DNA of 64,000 nt from Lachnospiraceae bacterium. Lineage in GTDB: Bacteria > Bacillota > Clostridia > Lachnospirales > Lachnospiraceae. The position numbers were made by a program, and so were the translations under genes. Below the pieces are notes generated by a model, which saw only the letters and a program-made list of their open reading frames with translations, was not told the DNA's origin and searched no databases. Of this stretch, positions 17,675 to 24,061 are shown piece by piece (within the stretch, counting starts at the first letter, position 1; every line of letters starts with the position of its first letter). Where the stretch lies: the NCBI GenBank assembly GCA_014804755.1, contig JAAUZE010000009.1, forward strand, positions 129,407 to 193,406. The letters run 5' to 3'.

Positions 17675-17709
17675 GCTGTTACCTCGCTTTTGAAAGTGCA
17701 CTTGTAAGA

Positions 17710-17958
17710 TTATTTCTTGCTGATCGGTTCGATACAGTCAACGTTACCGTATCGGTTGTAAAATACGTTGACTTCCGTGCCGATCGGGATGGTTGCGCAG
17801 GTTTCGAATGTGGTGGATTTTGCGGAAATAAATACCATTTCCACCGCTTCCCCCTCTACGTTAGGGCGCGTGCCTACAAGATGTAAGCTGATACCCTCGA
17901 CGAGATTGTTTGTTCTCTTACTTGTGTACTTAACATTGTTTCTTCCGACTACTCTCAT
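17710..17958 (-). CDS. candidate ssDNA-binding protein of the phage
   Basis: 82 residues, start MRVVGRNNVKYTSK with GAGGAG upstream. Short alternating strands and a Gly-Thr-Glu-Val-Asn turn (PIGTEVNVFYNRYG) suggest a small beta barrel. It is the first gene of the coat operon, where filamentous phages encode the ssDNA-binding protein (gene V). Function is assigned from place, size and predicted strand content only. Confidence 0.5.
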   Translation of the reverse strand: MRVVGRNNVKYTSKRTNNLVEGISLHLVGTRPNVEGEAVEMVFISAKSTTFETCATIPIGTEVNVFYNRYGNVDCIEPISKK

Positions 17959-18070
17959 TCTCTTTGTCTCCTCTCTTCTTTGCTTGACTTTTGATAGGTT
18001 TTTGTAGATAATAGAAACGTGCACCCGCTTGCGGGCGGTGTGGCGTTTGCTATGAGAATACTATAGCATA

Positions 18071-18140
18071 TCTTGTACATGATGTATATTGACATCTTGT
18101 ACAAGATTATATATCGTTTTTGCGTTTTTCTTGTACAAGA
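18071..18140. promoter_or_regulatory. operator array A (three TCTTGTACAWGA palindromes)
   Basis: Copies at 18071-18082, 18095-18106 and 18129-18140; the last two are perfect 12-bp palindromes. A TTGACA hexamer (18089-18094) directs transcription toward the RHH gene, with the second copy inside the promoter spacer. The array also lies upstream of the divergent coat operon. A 34-bp run including the first two copies (18070-18103) is identical to 20063-20096. Confidence 0.8.
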
Positions 18141-18159
18141 TGTATAGAAAGGGGCTCTC

Positions 18160-18405
18160 ATGGACAAGTTTGACGAAGTAAAATATAAAAATGATTTTGC
18201 AAAAGAAAAATATGATAGAATCATTGTCAACGTAAAAAAGGGACAACGTAGCGTTATAGACTCTTACAGAAAAGAAAAAGGATTTGCTTCTCTAAATGCA
18301 TATATTAACGAACTGATTCGCAAGGATATGAATGAAAATACGTCTGGAAATGTTCATATTTCTACTATCAATAATGAGGATGGCGGCACTATACATACCG
18401 GTTAG
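18160..18405 (+). CDS. ribbon-helix-helix (Arc-like) regulator
   Basis: 81 residues, with GAAAGGGG upstream. The core YDRIIVNVKKGQRSVIDSYR then GFASLNAYINELIRKD fits an Arc/MetJ-type strand-helix-helix fold. It is transcribed away from the coat operon and sits directly next to operator array A. It most likely binds the TCTTGTACAAGA palindromes and controls itself, the coat operon and, through array B, the accessory operon. Binding is inferred from proximity. Confidence 0.7.
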   Translation: MDKFDEVKYKNDFAKEKYDRIIVNVKKGQRSVIDSYRKEKGFASLNAYINELIRKDMNENTSGNVHISTINNEDGGTIHTG

Positions 18406-18916
18406 TTAGGGCCGGCTACCTGTTCTTTGCCTATTTATACGCTAGACTATGTTCCTATGTTGGGTTCTTATTCGTGTACCATTCCGTTACCCTTTCGTCA
18501 CGCTAGCACGCTGCCTACGTCGCGCGCTAAGAAGCGTGCCACCTCCCCTAGCCCCCTCCCAAGGGGAGGACAAGTCGCGTTGTTAATTTTTCTCAAGAAT
18601 ATACTCGCCGACCGCGTAACCATATGAATTATGATGGGAATACGGCTACGATGCAGACTAAGGCAATCGTTAGGCTCTCCGAGGGGTCTCTTTGCCCCCT
18701 TTAGAAAAAGGGTGCAGGCGACGCCAACCCCCTAAACCATTAACACTCGCCGTTAGGCAGAGGGAAACATTCCTTTGGAACGTTTCCCTTGCGGGAAAGT
18801 GTTTGGGTTGCTCATGTCTGTCAAGGGTTGCCCTACGGCGTATCGGGCTTCGCCCTTGCCCCTTGACAGACGCCAAGACATCAGCTAATATGTCGGAATG
18901 CAAAAGGCGGTAGGTA
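18406..18916. other. 511-bp structured non-coding region of the phage
   Basis: No convincing gene. Two strong hairpins stand out. At 18762-18788, arms GGGAAAC/GTTTCCC enclose a second paired TTCC/GGAA. At 18816-18871, a perfect 12-bp stem (GTCTGTCAAGGG) encloses a GGGC-TTC-GCCC hairpin. Smaller G/C-rich palindromes occur near 18545-18570. Filamentous phages keep the packaging signal and complementary-strand origin in such a gap. Confidence 0.65.
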
Positions 18917-19081
18917 TTACCCTATCGCCCGTCTTTTTTTGAAATCCTCAATAGCATCTTTATCTGTCCATTTATCAGCATCATACCAATAACTTTGATT
19001 GATAATAATGTACCGCTTCCCATTATCCGAAGTAAAATGTCCAATTTCACGAAAACAAGAATCATAAAGTTCAATCGTCAT
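18917..19081 (-). CDS. small hypothetical phage protein
   Basis: 54 residues from MTIELYDSCF with AAAGGG upstream. Strand-rich N-terminal half (GKRYIIINQSYWYDADKW), charged C-terminus. It is the last gene of the accessory operon, 45 bp after the SprT-like gene. Not recognised. Confidence 0.5.
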   Translation of the reverse strand: MTIELYDSCFREIGHFTSDNGKRYIIINQSYWYDADKWTDKDAIEDFKKRRAIG

Positions 19082-19126
19082 AACACACACCCTTTCTCCC
19101 CGTCGTGCCGCTAGGTCAGCTTTCAT

Positions 19127-19792
19127 TTACTCCGCTACTATCATGAGTTCGTCGCAATCCGCGCATTTAATCCGCACATCCCGTGTAGCCCTTACCGACA
19201 TGCCGCACGCAGGGCATATATACTTGCGTGTGCTTGAGGGTTTTTTGATTTTCTTTCCGTTCCCGTCTGTTCTGTCCGAATCCGCACCGCCCGCCGTGCC
19301 GCCGAACTGTGACAAGCCGCCGCGATTCATTGCTATCTCCGTCCAGCCTTTCGAAATGATATAATCTATGAGTTCTTCGGATGGTTCAGTGTGCGTCCAT
19401 CCATGTACGGGTATCTGCGTAATGATAAGCCCGACCGATTCGGCTTTTTCCTTAAACTTCTTGTTGTGATATGACCCGCCGCGACTCACATCTTGTATTC
19501 CGTTCATGAGATGATAAATATGTGTCATCTCATGCAACATAGTTGCAACTACATTTTCGATCGGGCGCGTCATGGTCTCGGAGCTTATATTTAATTCGTA
19601 TCTCGTTTCCTCACCGTCCTTTTTCGCGACACGCCACACCTTTGAGCATGTCACATGCCCGTATGCGCGGGGCGTATTCACGATCGTTATGATTGGCTCT
19701 TCAAGTTCCCCGCCGAACTTATCCGCGTTTAATTCGCGGTAGATTTTTTCTAAATATCCTGTTACCCTGCTAGACTTGATAAGTTCTTTCAT
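19127..19792 (-). CDS. SprT-like zinc metalloprotease
   Basis: 221 residues; start MKELIKSS with GGAGGTGAG, overlapping the upstream stop (ATGA). The zinc motif HEMTH is at residues 87-91, with SYHNKKFKEKA (His109) supplying the third ligand, as in the SprT/SPRTN family. A C-terminal zinc ribbon (CPAC and CADC pairs) follows a basic, low-complexity linker. Eukaryotic SPRTN cleaves proteins covalently bound to DNA. A role in clearing Rep-DNA adducts during rolling-circle replication is an attractive but untested idea. It is controlled by operator array B. Confidence 0.82.
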   Translation of the reverse strand: MKELIKSSRVTGYLEKIYRELNADKFGGELEEPIITIVNTPRAYGHVTCSKVWRVAKKDGEETRYELNISSETMTRPIENVVATMLHEMTHIYHLMNGIQDVSRGGSYHNKKFKEKAESVGLIITQIPVHGWTHTEPSEELIDYIISKGWTEIAMNRGGLSQFGGTAGGADSDRTDGNGKKIKKPSSTRKYICPACGMSVRATRDVRIKCADCDELMIVAE

Positions 19793-20004
19793 GCTCTCAC
19801 CTCCACCTTTTCCGCTACCACTTCGCCATCTCTCCAAACACTTACGTCCGCTACTCGCCAAGGTGTCCATACACCCGATTCAAATGATGTTACAAAGCTA
19901 ACCAAATCACACATGGCTTGCTTTACATCCCGTCGCGTAAACAATACCGCTTCATTTTCCAGCGTGTTCTTGTTCGTTCTCATGATCTCTACTTCAATTT
20001 TCAT
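19789..20004 (-). CDS. hypothetical phage protein, first gene of accessory operon
   Basis: 71 residues, start MKIEVEIMRTN. Mixed strands and helices (FTRRDVKQAMCDLVSFVTSF) with no membrane segment. Its stop overlaps the SprT-like start, so the two are coupled. Operator array B lies 60 bp upstream. Not recognised. Confidence 0.6.
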   Translation of the reverse strand: MKIEVEIMRTNKNTLENEAVLFTRRDVKQAMCDLVSFVTSFESGVWTPWRVADVSVWRDGEVVAEKVEVRA

Positions 20005-20063
20005 ACCTTATACCTACCTTTCTTTGAATGTGTATTTTCAATTTCTATATATATCTTAGCACA

Positions 20064-20132
20064 TCTTGTACATGATGTATATTGACATCTTGTACATGAT
20101 TTTCCTTTGTAATTTGTGCATCTTGTACATGA
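20064..20132. promoter_or_regulatory. operator array B (three TCTTGTACATGA sites)
   Basis: Copies at 20064-20075, 20088-20099 and 20121-20132. Spacing is 24 and 33 bp, against 24 and 34 bp in array A. It lies between the rep-operon terminator and the accessory operon, so it probably controls the latter. Confidence 0.8.
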
Positions 20133-20176
20133 TTTTTGAATCTACACTTTCAAAGACTTTCCTGCCGGATTTGGGC

Positions 20177-20204
20177 AAAAAAAAATCCCCGCCTTACGGC
20201 AGGG
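20177..20204 (-). terminator. terminator of the rep operon
   Basis: On the minus strand the stem CCCTGCC-GTAA-GGCGGGG is followed by A and nine U residues. It lies 18 bp after the stop of the small gene downstream of rep. Confidence 0.88.
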
Positions 20205-20221
20205 AAAGAAATTGCTTCATT

Positions 20222-20404
20222 TCATTGGCTATTCTGTTGTATCCACATATCACGGAGTTCTCCTACATAATAACGACATTTTTTCAAGACGCCCACTGTA
20301 AACACATTATCCCTTTGTGTATGTTCCTTTATCAATGTTTCAATCTCGTCTATTGTCTCATCTATATTCGTCTTTAATACTTTTTCCGTATAAATATAAT
20401 TCAT
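20222..20404 (-). CDS. small hypothetical protein coupled to rep
   Basis: 60 residues, helical and charged (TIDEIETLIKEHTQ, LKKCRYYVGELRDMW). Its ATG overlaps the rep stop (ATGA). It is probably a replication accessory or copy-control protein, which is inference from coupling alone. Confidence 0.6.
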   Translation of the reverse strand: MNYIYTEKVLKTNIDETIDEIETLIKEHTQRDNVFTVGVLKKCRYYVGELRDMWIQQNSQ

Positions 20405-21420
20405 TTTGTCCCCTTTTCCTTTCCCGCTTTGTCATCCTCAAACGGCGTGCCGTCAAGACACGGCGTGAAGTCCGATAAATAACTGTTGATTTCCATTGTG
20501 ATAACGCCCGTCTTAGTATAAATCTGTACCGAGCTAAAGCGCCGCAGGAACGCCCGCCAACTACGCGGTTCGTCCCGCTGAATCTGCGGGTACTGGTCTT
20601 TTATGTCTATGTTTGAAATCACATACACTTTGGTATAACAAGCCTGTTTGTTTACATAGCGAGAACGGAGCTCAACGGGGTATCCGTCTAAGTAGTCAAG
20701 CATTTCCGTAATGCGAAGTGAGCTCCTAAACTCATCCAACACAAGCACATCTTGCCCTTTGTAATTGTCAAACGGATGGTCATAATCCGTCACGCGAAAC
20801 ACATTCGAATAGCCGTAAAGTTCCATCACGCCGCGAGTCTTTCCCGTCCCCGTTTCGCCCCAAACATACATTACTTCGACCGCGCGCCATTTGTTCTTGT
20901 TCTGTTCTTCAAGGATTGTTTGCCGTACACGTTCTATCTTGTCTACCTGCATTAAGTATTGCGGCGAGCTCTCCAATATTTCATAAGTGCTCATACCGCC
21001 CTTTATCATGTCATACAGATCAGCAAGGTCATTTCTCGCGCCCTGTCGTTCGGTCGGCATTTCGCCCCATTCCTCATGTGTATCACGGTGATTTGTTGTA
21101 CCCTTTTCACCATTTAACCATTTGCCCTCTTTGAAAACATAGTCGCGATTCTGTTGGCATGTACCCTTTGCTATATCTCGATGTGCACCCGTGAATTTGT
21201 TTTGGAGCGTAGAAGCACGAACGCCGCCAGTAGACGCTATGAATATATGAGTATGAAACGTTCCCTCGTGTCCCGTTTCGTCGCTCATACACCAATACAC
21301 AAGTTTGATTGTGGAAAGTATTTCTTTGATATGGTCATGAGTGTATCCTTTTTCAATTGGATTATTGATTGTTAGAAGCCACTTACGGCTTTGCAGATTT
21401 TTAAGAATATCATTGGACAT
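20401..21420 (-). CDS. rep: CRESS-type rolling-circle replication initiator (HUH + SF3 helicase)
   Basis: 339 residues. Endonuclease motif I is WLLTINNP (14-21), motif II FHTHIFI (55-61, the HUH pair), and motif III YVFK (94-97, catalytic Tyr94). The superfamily 3 helicase part has Walker A GETGTGKT (188-195), Walker B VLVLDEF (225-231), motif C VISN (267-270) and an Arg pair near 293. Length, order and motif spelling match Reps of circovirus/geminivirus type (CRESS-DNA viruses) and related bacterial plasmid Reps. It is unlike the pII/RstA-type initiators of well-studied inoviruses. It should nick the upstream hairpin at CAGTATT/AC and unwind the strand. All key residues are present. Confidence 0.93.
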   Translation of the reverse strand: MSNDILKNLQSRKWLLTINNPIEKGYTHDHIKEILSTIKLVYWCMSDETGHEGTFHTHIFIASTGGVRASTLQNKFTGAHRDIAKGTCQQNRDYVFKEGKWLNGEKGTTNHRDTHEEWGEMPTERQGARNDLADLYDMIKGGMSTYEILESSPQYLMQVDKIERVRQTILEEQNKNKWRAVEVMYVWGETGTGKTRGVMELYGYSNVFRVTDYDHPFDNYKGQDVLVLDEFRSSLRITEMLDYLDGYPVELRSRYVNKQACYTKVYVISNIDIKDQYPQIQRDEPRSWRAFLRRFSSVQIYTKTGVITMEINSYLSDFTPCLDGTPFEDDKAGKEKGTK

Positions 21421-21437
21421 TACTTTTCTCCCCTTTT

Positions 21438-21558
21438 TGCGACGTGCGACAAAAGTTAAGTGATTTTGTGTCGCAAGAGAAAAGCAGTATTCTCAAGGGC
21501 TAGAATGGTATGTGCGACATGCGACAAAAGTTACGGTAATACTGACCGTAACTTTTGT
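21438..21558 (-). other. CRESS-like double-strand origin: iterons plus nonanucleotide hairpin
   Basis: A 14-bp perfect stem (21524-21537 / 21545-21558) has a 7-nt loop. On the rep-sense strand it spells CAGTATTAC (21544-21536), matching the CRESS consensus NANTATTAC. The predicted nick is between 21538 and 21537. Rep-binding iterons: TGCGACATGCGACAAAAG at 21513, a one-mismatch copy (TGCGACGTGCGAC...) at 21438-21458, and an inverted TGTCGCA at 21469. The stem lies 104 bp upstream of the rep start. Confidence 0.85.
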
Positions 21559-21599
21559 TTTTGAAAGTGCACGGTCAAAAATTCTACCCTTGTGCGTAG

Positions 21600-21626
21600 G
21601 CGGGTTCGAGTCCCGTCTCGCGCTCT
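21600..21626 (+). repeat. attR core
   Basis: Copy of the 27-bp tRNA-Gly 3' end. It is not a functional tRNA, as the 5' part is missing. Confidence 0.93.
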
Positions 21627-21628
21627 GA

Positions 21629-21660
21629 AAAAGCTTTCCGCAATGCGGAAGGCTTTTGTT
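21629..21660 (+). terminator. original terminator of tRNA-Gly, displaced by the prophage
   Basis: 13-bp stem with one G-U pair (AAAAGCTTTCCGC / GCGGAAGGCTTTT), 3-nt loop, T-rich end. It directly follows attR, so before integration it lay right after the tRNA gene. Confidence 0.85.
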
Positions 21661-21670
21661 TGTGTCACAG

Positions 21671-21704
21671 TAAAAAGGGGAGTACGCTTTCTATGCGTCT
21701 CCCC
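21671..21704 (-). terminator. terminator of the GH3 gene
   Basis: On the minus strand GGGGAGACGC-loop-GCGTACTCCCC (one bulge) is followed by TTTTT. It lies 17 bp past the GH3 stop. Confidence 0.8.
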
Positions 21705-21720
21705 TATACTTATCTGTTAT

Positions 21721-23448
21721 TTATTCGCCCTCCGGCAGAAGACTTCCATCGTCTCCTCCGTTTCCTTCTCCTTCACCCGCGCCGCCTTCCGCACCGTCGC
21801 CCGCTTCCGGATCCTCAGTGCCGCCCGCCTGATCCGCAGGCACGCCTCCCGGCACATCGGCAAGCGTCATACCCGCACACTTCACACGATAGATGCGCAT
21901 CAGAGACTCCTCAATCCGTTCGATCGAAATCTCACCGCTGTTGACTGCGTCCAGCACACCCTGATAAGCCTCCTTGAAATTATCCGGCTTCAGGATCATG
22001 TCACAGCCCGCATTGATCGCATCCACCGCCGCCTGCGCAGATGTATAATAAGTCGTGATTGCTCCCATGTCCATAGCGTCCGTGATGATAATGCCCTCAT
22101 ATCCAAGCTGCATGCGCAGGATTCTCGTAACAACGTCCGAGCTCATGGACGCCGGAGTATAATCCCATGTGATACCCGGAACCGAGATATGGCTTACCAT
22201 AATAAAATCTGGGTTGGCTTGTATCGCCATTTGGAACGGAATAACCTCCGTCTCGAGCAGATCCGCTTCCGTCATTTCATTCGTCGCCCGCCCGTTATGG
22301 GAATCGGCGTCCGTACTTCCATGCCCCGGAAAATGCTTCACGCACGCGCTCACCCCGTTTTCCTGTAAGCCCATGACCGCTTGGGAAACAAGCATGGCGA
22401 CCGTGTCCGCCTCTGTACCGAACGAGCGCTCCGCGAACATACTGTTTTGTCCGTCATAAATATCGGCGACAGGAGCAAAGTTCACATTAAATCCGTATTT
22501 AGCCAGATACTGTCCGATCTCAGCATATGCGATATAGACCGAACCACCGTCTCCCGATGCGCCAAGTTCCCGCGCGCTGCCGACATTATGAACCTCGCTT
22601 AAGGAATCCGCCACTCTTGAGACGCTTCCTCCTTCCTCATCCACGCCAAAAAACAGCGGGTACTTACTCATTTCCTGCGTTCCGGCAAGCATTTCCGTGA
22701 TCTGATCCGCACTTTGGATGTTCGAACCAAAGTAAATCAGTCCTCCGACCGCATATTGATCTAGTGCTTCCTGCGTCTTTGCGCCCGCTCTCACTGCCTG
22801 CGTCACGTTCTCCATCATGGATTCGGGCGTCACAAAAAACAATCCTGCAACCTTTTCCTCAGTCGTCATCTGCGCGATATAATACCTTGCCACCTCATCA
22901 ACGGGATCTATCACCGGTTCCGGTTCGGGTTCCGGCGTCGTCGTAGGTGAATTGACCGCGATCACATCCGGCGGCGGCACATCTTCCTCCACAGGCTTGG
23001 CAGCCCGTCTCTCGTCAATAAATCGGACCAGTTGTTTTCCTGCAAACAGCGCACCGCAGGCAAGTCCCGCTACGATCATCAGCAGAACAATATACGCAAT
23101 GATCTGATTGCGTATCCTTCGTTTTCTTCTGATCACGCGCTTTGCGGACCGCTCTTCGGAATAATCCCCGTTTTCCGCATCTTCTTCAACATAGGATTCC
23201 TCTAATCCGTCCTCATCATCGGCATACGCCTCTGCACCATCCTCCGCTTCATCCTCGTAGACTTCTTCCGCATCGTCCTCTGCTTCATCCTCGTAAGCTT
23301 CTTCCGCGCCGCCTTCCGCCCCGTCCTCGTAAATTTCTTCCGCCTCGTCCTCATAGCTTTCTTCCGCACCATCCTCTTGCTCTATTTCATCGAATTCTTC
23401 TTCGTATTGCTCATCCTCGTAAGGGTCCCTATTTTTCTTCTTAAACAT
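21721..23448 (-). CDS. membrane-anchored glycoside hydrolase family 3 (NagZ-like)
   Basis: 575 residues, start MFKKKNRDPYEDEQ with GCGAGGT upstream. An N-terminal acidic region of about 100 residues is built from EDEAED/EEVYEDEAED-like repeats. A basic patch (RRKRRIR) and one transmembrane helix follow, placing the enzyme outside the cell. The GH3 domain shows KHFPGHGST...DSH, the NagZ-type His-Asp signature, and GIIITDAMDMGA with the nucleophile Asp. NagZ-type enzymes cleave N-acetylglucosamine from muropeptides. A Gly/Glu-rich tail ends the protein. The acidic cytosolic repeats are unusual for this family. Confidence 0.85.
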   Translation of the reverse strand: MFKKKNRDPYEDEQYEEEFDEIEQEDGAEESYEDEAEEIYEDGAEGGAEEAYEDEAEDDAEEVYEDEAEDGAEAYADDEDGLEESYVEEDAENGDYSEERSAKRVIRRKRRIRNQIIAYIVLLMIVAGLACGALFAGKQLVRFIDERRAAKPVEEDVPPPDVIAVNSPTTTPEPEPEPVIDPVDEVARYYIAQMTTEEKVAGLFFVTPESMMENVTQAVRAGAKTQEALDQYAVGGLIYFGSNIQSADQITEMLAGTQEMSKYPLFFGVDEEGGSVSRVADSLSEVHNVGSARELGASGDGGSVYIAYAEIGQYLAKYGFNVNFAPVADIYDGQNSMFAERSFGTEADTVAMLVSQAVMGLQENGVSACVKHFPGHGSTDADSHNGRATNEMTEADLLETEVIPFQMAIQANPDFIMVSHISVPGITWDYTPASMSSDVVTRILRMQLGYEGIIITDAMDMGAITTYYTSAQAAVDAINAGCDMILKPDNFKEAYQGVLDAVNSGEISIERIEESLMRIYRVKCAGMTLADVPGGVPADQAGGTEDPEAGDGAEGGAGEGEGNGGDDGSLLPEGE

Positions 23449-24061
23449 ATCTGTACCTCGCATCATAAATATTGTATCTCAATGTGGTATTTACTTTTTT
23501 ACTATACATGATTTTGTACTATATTTCTACCCATTTATGAAAAAAGCGACATAAAATATTTCCAATTTCGATCTATTTATGCGTGCACGCTCTATTGCCG
23601 TTTCTATTTTCGGGCATACAGAAGGGAGTATAAACATCTCGTTTATACTCCCCTCTACTCTTCGTACTCCACTTGGGTGTACCTCCATTGTTTTTTTCGT
23701 ATCCGTTCCACTATTCTCATTGTACCCGTCGTACCGTAACCTTTGTTGCTTCTGTTACCTCATTCAGTGTACTTGTCTACGATGTGCTACTCATTTCTCT
23801 CAATATCATAATGCTGCTTTGGTGGACTATACCTTCCTTTCATTAGGATATCTATGTAAATGTGTAACTTGTAAGTATAATATAATACATGCTCTCCATT
23901 TTGTCAATACATTTTTTGAAATTTTTTTAAGTTTTTTGTTGATTTATTTTTATTGTTACTTTTTTGTATTCAATTTATTGTTTCTAGCTCAATTTTCAGT
24001 TATTTTCAGACAATTCTCTCCTTTTGTTTGTTTTATTGCTTGCTTTTCGTTCAATTTTATT
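23449..24061. other. 613-bp non-coding region with a long leader or ncRNA candidate
   Basis: No convincing gene. On the minus strand a strong promoter (TTGACA 23902-23907, 17 nt, TATATT 23879-23884) is followed by about 250 nt without a long frame, then a stable 12-bp hairpin (23624-23652, arm GGGAGTATAAAC). The GH3 start lies a further 180 nt on. The stretch 23905-24061 is very A/T rich. Confidence 0.6.
23879..23907 (-). promoter_or_regulatory. strong promoter upstream of GH3 leader
   Basis: TTGACA, 17-nt spacer, TATATT on the minus strand. The predicted transcript starts about 420 nt before the GH3 start codon. Confidence 0.75.

Larger units (their letters stand above)
12516..21626. mobile_element. 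integrated filamentous (inovirus-like) prophage with CRESS-type replicon
   Basis: The element is bounded by 27-bp direct repeats that match the 3' end of tRNA-Gly. Excision would give a circle of 9084 bp. Gene order read on the minus strand from the right: rep, small gene, terminator, operator array, three accessory genes including an SprT-like protease, a 511-bp structured non-coding gap, a divergent RHH regulator, operator array, candidate ssDNA-binding protein, acidic membrane protein, two small coat-like proteins, terminator, pIII-like, pVI-like, Zot, integrase. Nearly all genes share one strand, as in filamentous phages. No lysis, capsid, portal or tail genes are present. All essential modules look intact. 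Confidence 0.9.

Noticed and set aside
20066-20377. Plus-strand frame of 103 residues across operator array B
   Set aside because: It runs through the operator sites and the rep terminator and over the minus-strand gene coupled to rep. It has no ribosome site and low-complexity hydrophobic content.
21600-21626. A second tRNA-Gly
   Set aside because: Only the last 25 nt of the tRNA are repeated. The 5' part is missing, so it is an attachment site.
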